This document shows positions 24,794 through 34,027 of a stretch of 64,000 bases of DNA, piece by piece. Numbering within the stretch: the first letter of the stretch is position 1; each line of letters begins with the position of its first letter. The position numbers and the translations under genes are program-made. Below the pieces are notes generated by a model that had not been told where the DNA came from, searched no databases, and worked only from the letters and a program-made list of their open reading frames with translations. The stretch lies in contig NZ_CP113797.1 in the NCBI RefSeq assembly GCF_026802175.1, positions 4,875,026 to 4,939,025 of the forward strand, read 5' to 3'. This DNA is from Thermocoleostomius sinensis A174 (GTDB lineage Bacteria; Cyanobacteriota; Cyanobacteriia; Elainellales; Elainellaceae).

Positions 24794-26326
24794 CTAGGCT
24801 TCTACCACCACCCGATCAACTGGATAGCCCACGCACGCTAAGGCATAACCTGCCTGTTGATCTTTGTCAGAAAGAGCAGCCGGGGGCGCATCATATCGCA
24901 CTTGACCTTGGCGCGTCACTACTTTGCAGGCTCCACAAGCCCCCACGCGGCAGGCGTTGGGAATAGCGATGCCTTCTTGCTCGGCTAACTCTAAAATTGA
25001 TGAGCAATCATCGGCCACAACCTCTTTGTTGGACTTGGCAAAGCTAACCATTGGTGCAGATTTTGAGGTGACGCTGTTAGCCACGCGATGCCCATTGCCG
25101 TTGTTGAGGTTGCCGTTGCTGAGAATAACCGTGGCTTGGTCGGGGCGGGTTTCCACAGGTACAGTTGTCTTTGTGTTTGATACCGTTGGCTTTTTGCCAC
25201 CAAAACTCTCTTGTTGATAATTTTGCATCGGAAAGCTCATGGCTTCGAGCATGGATTTAACACCTTGCATGAATCCATCTGGCCCACAGACAAAGACCGA
25301 TCGTTCTAAAAGATCGGGAGCAACTAAGTGCAACAGTGATTTAGAAATGCGTCCTGTATAGCCCATCCAAGCGTGACCAGACAGTTGGCGCGTCACTGTG
25401 ATGGCGAGGTGAAAGTTGGGCATTTGGGCTGCCATTGTTTCTAACTCGGTGCGAAAGACTAAATCGTTGGCGCTGCGGGCACTGTGCAGAAAAACAATAT
25501 CGCAATCAGCCAAACTGTCTTGTACCCAACGAGACATAGACATCATGGGGGTGATGCCGCTTCCGGCAGAAATCAACAGTAGCTTGGAGGGTAAATTGGG
25601 TAAACAGGTGAAGTGACCAATCGGGCCACCAATGAAGTTAATGCGATCGCCTACCTGAAGATGATCATGTAACCAATTGGAAACTAATCCCGGTGGCGCA
25701 TCAGGTTGATCCGGAGGGGAAGACACTCGCTTAACGGTAATGCTGAGATGATAGGGACGAGTGGGCGAAGAGGAAATGGAATAAGGGCGAATGACAGGTT
25801 TACCATCAATTTCCACTTGCACATTCACAAACTGCCCTGGTTGATAGGTGAATAAAACGGGTGGTTCAGCGACAAAGCAAAACGTCTTAACGTCGGCTGT
25901 TTCGTCAATGATGCGACAACAACGGCACTGCAAGTCTCCTTCTGTCCACAGTTGATCGGGTAACGGCAAGGTGGCGACAGGAGCAGGCACAAATGAAACA
26001 GGCGTTGGCGGGGAGAGTTCTTCGACATACAAAAACGTTTCGCCAATTTGTAGTAAATCGCCCGGACGGAGGGGACGGCGATCGTGCACAAGCACCGCTT
26101 CACCATTCAGCAGCGTTCCAGAGGTGCTGCCGACATCAACAAAATGATAGGTATCGTCGTTGTAAATAATTTGTCCGTGCACTCGACTCACTTCTGGACT
26201 GGGCAATACTAAGTCAGAGGTGGTATTACGACCAATCACCCATTCTGTTTGACCGGGATAGGACTGATCGAGGTGATGATTTTGAAATTGACGCTGCTCA
26301 AAATTTACTGATTTCAGTTTCAGCAT
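24794..26326 (-). CDS. FHA domain - FNR-type flavoreductase - [2Fe-2S] ferredoxin fusion protein
   Basis: 510 residues. Residues 1-105 are an FHA domain with the phosphothreonine-binding set: IGRN (Arg33), SRVH (47-50), GSTSGT (66-71) and a following Asn. Residues about 125-370 are a ferredoxin-reductase module with RPYSISSSP (FAD site), GSGITPMMS (nucleotide site) and FVCGPDGFM. A Ser/Asn-rich linker leads to a C-terminal plant-type ferredoxin (about 425-510) with Cys459, Cys464, Cys467 and Cys498, the complete C-X4-C-X2-C ligand set. The reductase-ferredoxin order resembles NADH oxidoreductases such as Hcr; the FHA addition means binding to phosphorylated partners. Cytoplasmic. Third gene of an operon with a Ser/Thr kinase and a membrane Fe-S protein. 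Confidence 0.92.
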   Translation of the reverse strand: MLKLKSVNFEQRQFQNHHLDQSYPGQTEWVIGRNTTSDLVLPSPEVSRVHGQIIYNDDTYHFVDVGSTSGTLLNGEAVLVHDRRPLRPGDLLQIGETFLYVEELSPPTPVSFVPAPVATLPLPDQLWTEGDLQCRCCRIIDETADVKTFCFVAEPPVLFTYQPGQFVNVQVEIDGKPVIRPYSISSSPTRPYHLSITVKRVSSPPDQPDAPPGLVSNWLHDHLQVGDRINFIGGPIGHFTCLPNLPSKLLLISAGSGITPMMSMSRWVQDSLADCDIVFLHSARSANDLVFRTELETMAAQMPNFHLAITVTRQLSGHAWMGYTGRISKSLLHLVAPDLLERSVFVCGPDGFMQGVKSMLEAMSFPMQNYQQESFGGKKPTVSNTKTTVPVETRPDQATVILSNGNLNNGNGHRVANSVTSKSAPMVSFAKSNKEVVADDCSSILELAEQEGIAIPNACRVGACGACKVVTRQGQVRYDAPPAALSDKDQQAGYALACVGYPVDRVVVEA

Positions 26327-26378
26327 GATCGGTTCTTGTGTAGGGAGTGGGGCAGAAGGAATAGAAGAGAAGGCAGGA

Positions 26379-26398
26379 GGGCGATCGCGGAATCGCCC
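26379..26398. promoter_or_regulatory. Intercistronic hairpin between the Fe-S and FHA-reductase genes
   Basis: GGGCGAT (26379-26385) / ATCGCCC (26392-26398), perfect 7 bp with a 6-base loop, in the 98-base gap. It contains a HIP1-like GCGATCGC. It might set relative expression or stabilise the mRNA. Confidence 0.35.
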
Positions 26399-26424
26399 TT
26401 ACCTAAGGCTCGTATCCAGAGGCT

Positions 26425-28185
26425 CTAATTTCGATCGCGGTTGTGACCGAGTGAGGGATCAGAACCAGTCCTGGAACGATGACGCAGTTGTTTGGCGATG
26501 GTTTTTGCTAGGGTGACAGCATCGTGCATTTCGGGCGATTGCTGTGTTTCGCGTGGGGTTGTCAAGATGTCTGGGTTCATCGCCGCGATCGTTTCAATGG
26601 CAGCAAAGTGGTCGGCATCGCTTACCTGTAAATCTTGGCGTAATTTTCGACAGAAATCAAAGCTGCTGGTGGCATCGACTATGTTTTGTTCTAACAAGTC
26701 TTGAACAACGCCTGTATAACTCTGGAGCCGCAATTGCTGAGAGAATTCTGACAGCACTTTAACGAGTGTGTATACTTCATCCGAGGAAAGATCTTCAAGC
26801 TCGCGTCCCTCTAATAGGCTGGCATCGAGGTTGAGTTTGTGCAGTTGCTTTCGTAAGCTGGCAGCCATGCTTTCTCGTTCGTATTGAGACCGATCGCGAC
26901 CGAAGGTGCGATAAAGCCACATAGAGCCAACTAAGACAATCAGCGCATTGAACGCTAATAACGGCATTGGTGGCATTCGGTTGAGAGATGGTCGTGCTCC
27001 GTAGGAGAAGAAGGTCCAAAATGATGCAGCGGTGAAAATAGTGAAGATGGCATGTTGAGCTTGGATGGCTGTTACAGCACGACCACGCCATCCGGTGTAG
27101 AGACGATAAAGCCGTTCAAGAAGTTGACCAAGCGTAAAGGTAATGGCAATGAGCACAAAAAAGGTAATGAATACAGCTATCAGTTTGGGAATGGGCAGGG
27201 AATGGCCGTAGATATAAAATCCCGTATCCAATACTTTGGAGACTTGATCTTCTTCATGTGTCCATGCACCTGTGAAGTAATAATCCCAGTTACCGGCATA
27301 GAGGAAATAATACAAATAAAATGCAATTACCATGCCCAAATAGCCATATTGCACTAGCCGCCGTCCCGGTTTGCTCAGTTCGGTCCAATAGTTCTTTTCA
27401 GCATCGATGTCAAAGCAAGGCATTTTACAACTGACACAGGCACTTCGTTCTTGCTTAGTGACGGGATCAACTATACGACACATTGATTGAGAAATGATTG
27501 GCTTTTGAGATAAGTGCGCTTGACTTCCCAATAACGATCGTGGCCCAGTATACACAAGCTGCACAGGAGCCATCGGACAGAAGTAATGACACCAGCTTTT
27601 TCCGGCATAGAGATATCCCACTAGAATGGCGCAGAGAATGCTGCCAATCAAGAAAAAGCCAAGCATATGACGATCGGAATTGGTAAACAAAATGCGCCCT
27701 CCCAACCCCAGCACAAACAAACCAAACTGAACATAGAGATGGTTGCGACCAAGCCAGGAATTTTCGCCAATGGTGACAACTTCCGATCGAATTTCACCCG
27801 TGAGGGGATCAATGACTTTACGCCGTCGCTGAATGCCAAGCGCCCGTGGAATTTGCGACAGAAATGATAATGGACAAATACGCCGCCAGAATTCATGTCC
27901 TAGAACTAACAAGATAAAAATTCCAGCCGGGACAATCATCGCCCACCACATCAGTGCTCCCATCGCAAAGGGTTGTTCGGGCATGCATGTTTCGCGAATT
28001 TTGACACACTTAATTGGATCTAAATAAATTTCCGGTCTTAGGCGAAAAGGACTCGCCAAATTATCCGGATGCGTGAACATGGGCGTGATTGGATCATAGA
28101 AAAATGAGAAGATAAGCAAAAGCCAACCAAGCGTTAGCACCCAACGAACAGAGTGCATTGTTTTTTCGGAAACATTATTCAGCAT
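26425..28185 (-). CDS. Membrane 4Fe-4S polyferredoxin-like protein (NapH/CcoG-like appearance)
   Basis: About 586 residues from ATG 28185; an extension to 28248 would overlap the upstream gene and lacks support. At least six membrane helices are visible (about 12-30, 78-100, 150-170, 180-200, 285-305, 340-365, 400-420, 430-450). Cysteine clusters: RRICPLSFLSQIP, WCHYFCPMAPVQLVYTGP and CVSCKMPCFDIDAEK, of the type found in NapH/CcoG membrane iron-sulphur proteins that pass electrons across or along the membrane. The C-terminal 130 residues are soluble, charged and helical, not part of those families. It lies 46 bases after the kinase gene and 98 bases before the FHA-reductase gene. The electron partner is unknown but the neighbouring flavoreductase-ferredoxin is the obvious candidate. 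Confidence 0.85.
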   Translation of the reverse strand: MLNNVSEKTMHSVRWVLTLGWLLLIFSFFYDPITPMFTHPDNLASPFRLRPEIYLDPIKCVKIRETCMPEQPFAMGALMWWAMIVPAGIFILLVLGHEFWRRICPLSFLSQIPRALGIQRRRKVIDPLTGEIRSEVVTIGENSWLGRNHLYVQFGLFVLGLGGRILFTNSDRHMLGFFLIGSILCAILVGYLYAGKSWCHYFCPMAPVQLVYTGPRSLLGSQAHLSQKPIISQSMCRIVDPVTKQERSACVSCKMPCFDIDAEKNYWTELSKPGRRLVQYGYLGMVIAFYLYYFLYAGNWDYYFTGAWTHEEDQVSKVLDTGFYIYGHSLPIPKLIAVFITFFVLIAITFTLGQLLERLYRLYTGWRGRAVTAIQAQHAIFTIFTAASFWTFFSYGARPSLNRMPPMPLLAFNALIVLVGSMWLYRTFGRDRSQYERESMAASLRKQLHKLNLDASLLEGRELEDLSSDEVYTLVKVLSEFSQQLRLQSYTGVVQDLLEQNIVDATSSFDFCRKLRQDLQVSDADHFAAIETIAAMNPDILTTPRETQQSPEMHDAVTLAKTIAKQLRHRSRTGSDPSLGHNRDRN

Positions 28186-28231
28186 AGTGATGTCAGAATA
28201 GTTGTAGTTAATGACTTGGAACCAAATAATC

Positions 28232-30148
28232 TCAAGGCAGTGCTGCACTCATTTGCCAAACTTGCAATCGATGATCGGGGTTCCAACTGACCAAAAAACG
28301 ATGATCGGGGCTGAGGGCCACATTCAAACTTTGTCCCAAATCACCCGTCTTTTCCTCTACCAAGCGTCCAGCCCGCGCTCCCCAAACTCGAATACTGCCA
28401 TTGTTATTGACGGTAATCATCTGTTGGTCATTCAGCGATGCTGTCACGGTTTTTGCTGACTTCTCGGAACACACTTGCATCAATTCTTCGCGCTCAAGAT
28501 TCCACACCAAGGCGCGATCGTCACCAACACTCACGAGCAACTGATCAACCCGTTGTAAACCGAGGATAGTTCCGGTATGTCCGGCAAATTGGCGATGAAT
28601 TCTATCAGCCACCAAATCCCAAACGAGTAAGCGATTGCCGCTGGCACTGATCAATTGCTCTGGCTGTGCTCCATAGACTAGCGCGGTAATTGCAGTCTCA
28701 GATGCATCAATGGTCTTTAGCAATGCGCCAGTCGTCACATCCCACAGCCGAATGGTTCCAGTTTGGTCGCCACTAGCCAACGTGTTCGCATCGGCACTTA
28801 GGGCAACGGCTGTCACGGGTGCTGGAAGCCCCTCAAGGGTCTGCAACACTTGTCCGGACACCGCATCCCACAACCGCAGGGTTCGGTCGTCACTGCCACT
28901 TACCAACAACCGACTATCTTGACTCATCCCGATCGCATTAATTCTGCCCGTATGCCCGCTGAGCGACTGTTGGGCAGTTTCATTGCTTAATGACCACAAA
29001 TATAAGACGTGATCCGAACCAGCCGCGACAATCGTTTGATTGTTGGGGGCAACCAAGAGACGATCGATCTCCACATCAACCGACCAGTCGCGCAAGATGC
29101 TTAAATCTACCGTCGCAGATCGGGTGAGCAGGGCTAATCTAGACAGTGTCAGGTTGGGATCTTCTTGACTATAGAAATAACCAGCACCTAACAGACTAGA
29201 CAGTAAAACAGCCGTGATAGCGGGTTTCCACACTCGTTGCACCGATCGCTGCCAGTTTGGCACCACCCATTGACGAGTCGATCGACGATGAGGACGATCG
29301 AGAGGCAGGGCTTGCAAATCAGACAGCACATCAGCAGCAGACTGATAGCGATTGTGAGGATGGCTCCGCACCATTCGTTCTAGAATGGCGATGAACTCAG
29401 CCGAAAGCGTGGAATGCCCTGACGATTCGTGCAGATGCCGCTGCCAATTGAGTTCTCCTGAGATTAAATCTTGCTGAAATTGACGGGGTTGTATCCCCGT
29501 AAGCAATTGAATGGTCAACATGCCTAGAGCGTACAGATCGCTATTCATCTGCGACATTCCCAATTGCTGCTCGTCTGGCATATAACCGGGCGTACCAATG
29601 ACGATCGGGGTATCGTCGCTATCGGGTTGTGTTTGAGTGTCAGTTTCGGCAAGAAAACAGGCGGCTCCAAAGTCAATCAAAACGACTTGACCATCTCGAC
29701 GACGACGAATTAAATTGCTGGGTTTGATATCGCGGTGAATCACGCGATGGGAATGAATATATTCCAAGACAGGTAGTACGCTCTGCAATAGATCGATCGC
29801 CGCTTCTCCAATCAAGCGCCGTCCTTGTTTGATCCAATCTCGCAGGTTTTCACCATCGATGTATTCCTGAACTTGATAAATTTGTTCCTGTTCATGGCAA
29901 TAAGCATACAGGGTTGGAATTTGCGCATGTTGTCGTCCTAGTTGATCAAGAATGCGTGCTTCTGTTTCAAATAATCGCTGTGCTGTTTCTGGAGAAATAG
30001 CGCTATCTGGCGATACATTCAAGTATTTAACAACGCAAACTGGATGTCGCGGCAGATATTTGTCGCGAGCCAAGTAGGTTTCGCTGAATCCACCCGCACC
30101 TAACTTTTTCAAGATCAAATAGCGTCCGGCTAATAGTTGTCCTATCAT
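28232..30148 (-). CDS. Serine/threonine protein kinase with C-terminal WD40 repeats
   Basis: 638 residues. The kinase domain (about 10-275) has GAGGFSET (17-24), the ATP-binding Lys41 in VVKYLN, HRDIKPSN (138-145) and DFG (159-161), so it should be active. A membrane helix lies at about 312-328 (AITAVLLSSLLGAGYFY). The outer part (about 350-638) holds six or so WD40 repeats (LVSGSDDRTLRLWDAVSG, LASGDQTGTIRLWDVTTG), probably a beta-propeller sensor or scaffold. First gene of the three-gene operon; the FHA domain encoded two genes downstream is a natural reader of its phosphothreonines. The start is ATG 30148. It is divergent from the response regulator across 946 bases. Confidence 0.93.
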   Translation of the reverse strand: MIGQLLAGRYLILKKLGAGGFSETYLARDKYLPRHPVCVVKYLNVSPDSAISPETAQRLFETEARILDQLGRQHAQIPTLYAYCHEQEQIYQVQEYIDGENLRDWIKQGRRLIGEAAIDLLQSVLPVLEYIHSHRVIHRDIKPSNLIRRRRDGQVVLIDFGAACFLAETDTQTQPDSDDTPIVIGTPGYMPDEQQLGMSQMNSDLYALGMLTIQLLTGIQPRQFQQDLISGELNWQRHLHESSGHSTLSAEFIAILERMVRSHPHNRYQSAADVLSDLQALPLDRPHRRSTRQWVVPNWQRSVQRVWKPAITAVLLSSLLGAGYFYSQEDPNLTLSRLALLTRSATVDLSILRDWSVDVEIDRLLVAPNNQTIVAAGSDHVLYLWSLSNETAQQSLSGHTGRINAIGMSQDSRLLVSGSDDRTLRLWDAVSGQVLQTLEGLPAPVTAVALSADANTLASGDQTGTIRLWDVTTGALLKTIDASETAITALVYGAQPEQLISASGNRLLVWDLVADRIHRQFAGHTGTILGLQRVDQLLVSVGDDRALVWNLEREELMQVCSEKSAKTVTASLNDQQMITVNNNGSIRVWGARAGRLVEEKTGDLGQSLNVALSPDHRFLVSWNPDHRLQVWQMSAALP

Positions 30149-31094
30149 TCCGTTAACCCTTCAGCGCAACTATCCCGTTAGTAATCCATTTCTATTCTTC
30201 AACAAATGGCCATGGATTGGTTGATGGCCTTGTATTGTCCTGTCTTAAGACAGCACGATCGTACCCAGAATGATCCAACTTCTGTCTGCGCATCTAAATA
30301 CACCGCATTAGATACGCCCCAGTTCTTTAGGGATTAACGCGCTCATAAATTACTCATTTGACGACTTACACAATTGCCCATAGGATCACCTACGCAACTT
30401 TGGCACAGTCACTCCTTGCTTCCACACCAACTTTCAGGCACACTATCAGGACTACAACTCTATGCCAGCAGACGAGGGATGTTTCGATCGGATTAACACT
30501 AAGTAATGCAATATCTGCACGGGTGTATTGGTAAATGGCAGAAGCGTATTAATTGACCCTAAATTCGAAAAACGGCGTGATATGCGATGCAGCCAAATTG
30601 TGCTTAATCTTAGCCAGCAATACCAGTCATGGGTGTGACTTGTCGCACAATCCAAAAACAATATTAAGCCACTGATCCATTCAGTACCGATTAATTAGAA
30701 CTATGCTCGTAGAAGCGTTCCAATTAACTAAAGCAATCATATCTTAACAAGTTTGGCTGCTCAAGCAACAACTGTTTGGTAAAAATATGAATCGCCAGAA
30801 TTGGTAAATGGCTCAAGCGCAGACATTGACTGCATTTAACCCGCCAGACAGATTGCACCTTAGAAATCACAAATCCCATACACCATCAAACCACTGACGC
30901 AATTGATTGTAAAGATATGTAAAAACGTTCAACATTTTGGTGGATAAGAAAGTAGATAGAAACAGCATTCACTGGCGAGAATACGGCAAGAACATCAGAA
31001 AACTGCCAATATCATCGTCAATTCCTAAAAAGATGCAGAATGCACCGATTTATAACTCACTAGTATCTTAGACATCAGCCAGGAGAGGATAGCA
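30149..31094. other. Divergent intergenic region between kinase operon and response regulator
   Basis: 946 bases with no convincing gene; the open frames there lack start signals and family features. It holds palindrome copy C (30692-30726) and a small palindrome TGTCTTAAGACA near 30241. It likely contains promoters for both directions. Confidence 0.5.
30692..30726. repeat. Imperfect palindrome, copy C
   Basis: TAATTAGAAC (30692-30701) and GTTCCAATTA (30717-30726), extended by one more T/A pair on the outside, around a 15-base centre that begins TATG like copy A. 368 bases before the response regulator. Confidence 0.6.
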
Positions 31095-31775
31095 ATGCGC
31101 GCACTCTTAGTTGCACACGAACGCGGTACAGCCCGATTTATTCAGCAAGGACTCGCTCGTGCTGGCTATGCAGTGGATGTTGCGGTGGATGGTCAGGCTG
31201 GCTTGAATGACGTGCTCGGTACTGATTACGATGTCATCATCTTAGATATTGTGTCACCGCTAATAGATGGGCTTCGCTGGTTGCGGGAATTTCGCACAAA
31301 ACGCTTAAAGCCGCCTGTACTGTTTCTATTTTCCCGTGAAGGGATGGAGGAACGGCTCGAATTCAATCTAAGCACCTTGAATCTGGAAGCGAATGATTAC
31401 TTAGTGAAGCCGTTTGTTTTTTCAGAATTATTGGTGCGTCTACGATCGTTATTACGGCGCCCCTCGGCTTTGACCGATACCCTATTGCAGGTTGGCGATC
31501 TAGAAATGGATACGGTTGCTCACCAAGTACGATGGCATAATCAGGAAATTCACTTGAGCGTTCGTGAATTCGCACTATTAGAATACTTGATGCGACATTC
31601 GGGGCAAGTGTTAACCCGTGCTCAAATTGCACAACAGGTGTGGAATTTTAAGTACACTAGCGACACGAAAGTGATTGACGTTTATATTGGGTATTTGAGA
31701 CGAAAGTTGAATCAAGGTGCAGCGAAGGTTCCGATTCAGACCGTCCGTGGGGTGGGATACCGCTTGAGCTTGTAG
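31095..31775 (+). CDS. OmpR/PhoB-family response regulator with unusual receiver residues
   Basis: 226 residues: receiver domain 1-120 and winged-helix DNA-binding domain about 128-224 (HLSVREFALLEYLMRHSGQV, VIDVYIGYLRRKLN, VRGVGYRLSL). The phosphoacceptor Asp51 in VIILDIV and the Lys in DYLVKPF are present. The acidic pair after the first strand is His8-Glu9 instead of two acids, and the conserved Thr/Ser position after strand four reads FLFSREG, so phosphorylation may be altered. The start ATG 31095 has CAGGAGAGG upstream. No histidine kinase gene is adjacent; the nearest sensor-like gene, at 32254, is damaged. Confidence 0.9.
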   Translation: MRALLVAHERGTARFIQQGLARAGYAVDVAVDGQAGLNDVLGTDYDVIILDIVSPLIDGLRWLREFRTKRLKPPVLFLFSREGMEERLEFNLSTLNLEANDYLVKPFVFSELLVRLRSLLRRPSALTDTLLQVGDLEMDTVAHQVRWHNQEIHLSVREFALLEYLMRHSGQVLTRAQIAQQVWNFKYTSDTKVIDVYIGYLRRKLNQGAAKVPIQTVRGVGYRLSL

Positions 31776-32253
31776 AGAAAGTATGTAAAAACTAGTGTGT
31801 TGGGCCACATAGCTCGCAGCGATCGGCTAGAGTGGGTGATTTTGTATCACACCTTCAATTTGTGATCTGAGGTCAATCTCATGGTGATCTTGCACAATGA
31901 CAAACGTCATGATCAAATCAATTACAAAATTCTTCCAGCGAATAGCTGATTTTTAGCCGATTATCATTCATCGATTAGGGATCATTGTATCCTTGCCGGT
32001 CAGTCTAACTGCGCTGAAATAGGTGGGAAAAGCAAGAAAAGTAAGGTTGTGAAAAATTCCTAGTCACTTCTTACTGAATTCTTACAAAATTCTCGTAATC
32101 TATTTTGTTGAGCTTCTCTGATAAAGTGATGAACGAGAAATAACGATTGTGGTGTAGCTACTTGCTGTTAATCCCACACACAGTGCTAGAGAAGGTACAA
32201 AATTAGTTTAGTGTAGCTTCATCGAATCTAGGCTACAGAGGTGCAAGGATAGC
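31776..32253. other. Intergenic region between response regulator and PAS gene
   Basis: 478 bases, AT-rich. I see no gene, repeat or strong terminator in it. Confidence 0.4.
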
Positions 32254-33519
32254 GTGGAAAAAATTGCGACTTTTTGGGATATCCCTGGGATGCAATCAAA
32301 GATCTCCCTGGAGTTTCTAGCCAAACTGCTAGATCCTATTTGTATATACGACGAACAGGGTCAAACGGTTTACGCCAGCCCCAAATTTCTAGAAGCTTTT
32401 GAGTCTAACGCAGAAGAGGTCAATTTTTTTCAGTACTTTCCATCTGACATCACCCCCATGTCAGCGTTAATTGACGGCTGGCAACGTGCCCTCCAGGGTG
32501 AAACCGTTTTGTTTGTACTCCGCTCTAAAACACAGGTCGAACTTGAATGTTCGCTGCAATTCAATCCGGATGCAAAGTTGATGTTTTTAAGTGCTAGAAG
32601 GTCTACCTTGGGGGCTTATGTAGATCAGCTAATCAGTGAATATGAACAGCTATTGTTGACCTTATTCAATCATCCCAACGTGGCAGCGATCGTCGTTGAT
32701 TTTAATGGGCGGATTGTTCGTGCCAGTGCCAAACTGCATGAAATGTTGGGGACACAACCCGATGAAGAGATCTATCTTGAAACATTTGTACATCCGGAAG
32801 ATAAATTCATTGATCTGAATTTACGACAGCGCTTACTTGATGGAGAGATTAAAACCTATACGATCGAAAAACGCTTGATCTCACGACGAGGAGATGTGAC
32901 TTGGATCAATGCCAGCGTGTCACTGATTACTTTATCCAGCAGCATCAACTGTGCGCAGCGATATTTGGTGGCACTATTAGAAGACATCACAGAAAATAAA
33001 AAAATTTATGCTGCGTTGATTCACACTGAAGCAAAATGGAAGGCGTTTGTTCTCAATAGTTTGAGCTTATTTCTTCAAACTAGCCGTACTGGACAAATTA
33101 TTTACGCTAGCCCAGCAGTAGAGCACATTTTAGGCTATACCGAGGAAGCCCTGTTGGGAGTTCATGTAACCAGCTTAATTCACCCAGAAGACATCGCAAT
33201 TTTTGAAGAAGCTTTGCCAGTTTGGACAAGCAGTATATATTCCCAGCGGGCAGGCATTGAATGTCGTTGGAAAACTCAATCCTCAAACTCGGTATACCTT
33301 TATACACAAGGACGGCGATTTCCGTTGGCGTTGGGTATGGATGGTCTTATCATCAGCGGTCATGACATTACGGTGCGAAAGCAAGCTGAAGCCGAATTAC
33401 GCCGGAGTGACGCTATCAACCGCATTATGATACAACTACTACCAAATTTAATGCGTTGTCTCAGTCAACTTGATGGACTACAGGAGCTAGCCTATGCTCG
33501 CAACCTTCAATTTCCTTAG
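32254..33519 (+). pseudogene. PAS-domain sensor protein, frame-damaged and probably truncated
   Basis: 421 codons open from GTG 32254. Three PAS domains are seen: about 18-105, 130-250 (VVDFNGRIVRASAKLHEMLG, SRRGDVTWINASVS, LLEDITENKK) and 262-385 (IIYASPAVEHILGYTEEALLG, GHDITVRKQAEAELR). In the third, the segment that should encode the conserved KDG-x-x-R-W strand is in the +1 frame: bases about 33225-33345 read as QFGQAVYIPSGQALNVV and FIHKDGDFRWRWVWM there, while the flanks match PAS in the main frame. Two compensating indels explain this. After PAS3 a fourth sensor start (RIMIQLLPNLM) breaks off, and no kinase or cyclase output domain follows. It may still be translated as a protein of reduced function. 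Confidence 0.65.
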
Positions 33520-34027
33520 TCCAATTACTTTGGTGAAAATAAAGACGATCGATTGATTGCCATCTAAACGGGTAGCAAGAGCGCAACCTGTCTAATTGAT
33601 CAGGTTATTCCAAAAGATTTGTTTCAAAGGACATGACCATCACTGTAGGCTTCATTCTAGAACTCACGCGGGCTATCTAGATGGTCTTTGGTTCTAAGCG
33701 CCAACATCATGCCACAAACTGTGCTAACTCAAGCAACAGAGGGCAGGCGATCGACTGATGATTCGAGAGATATCTTGTTGAAAACAATTGAAATTGCTCA
33801 TCTTGTTTAATTCTTGACCAAGAACTCATCTTCCTTCGCACAATCTTGCCCTGGCCGTTTAGTCAAGCCGGGAGCATTAGTATACAATATCCGTATTCTA
33901 TGTGGCTTCGATTGAACCCAGCGGGGTCGCTCAATTTTTGTGAGTTTTATACCCATGTGCGCATGGAATCGTCAAAGTCGGAGCGCCATGTTCCTATCCC
34001 TGTTGTTGATGCGAGGCTTGTCACGCT
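33520..34027. other. Intergenic region after the PAS gene
   Basis: 508 bases with no convincing gene. It may include decayed remains of the missing C-terminal part of the PAS protein, but I could not recognise kinase or GGDEF motifs in any frame. Confidence 0.35.

Noticed and set aside
24541-24800. tRNA or integron attC-like site
   Set aside because: The stems do not form a cloverleaf with the invariant positions, and there is no integrase gene nearby; described instead as a stem-loop array.
30452-30661. 69-residue open frame on the minus strand between the kinase and regulator genes
   Set aside because: No start signal and a random-looking composition in AT-rich intergenic DNA.
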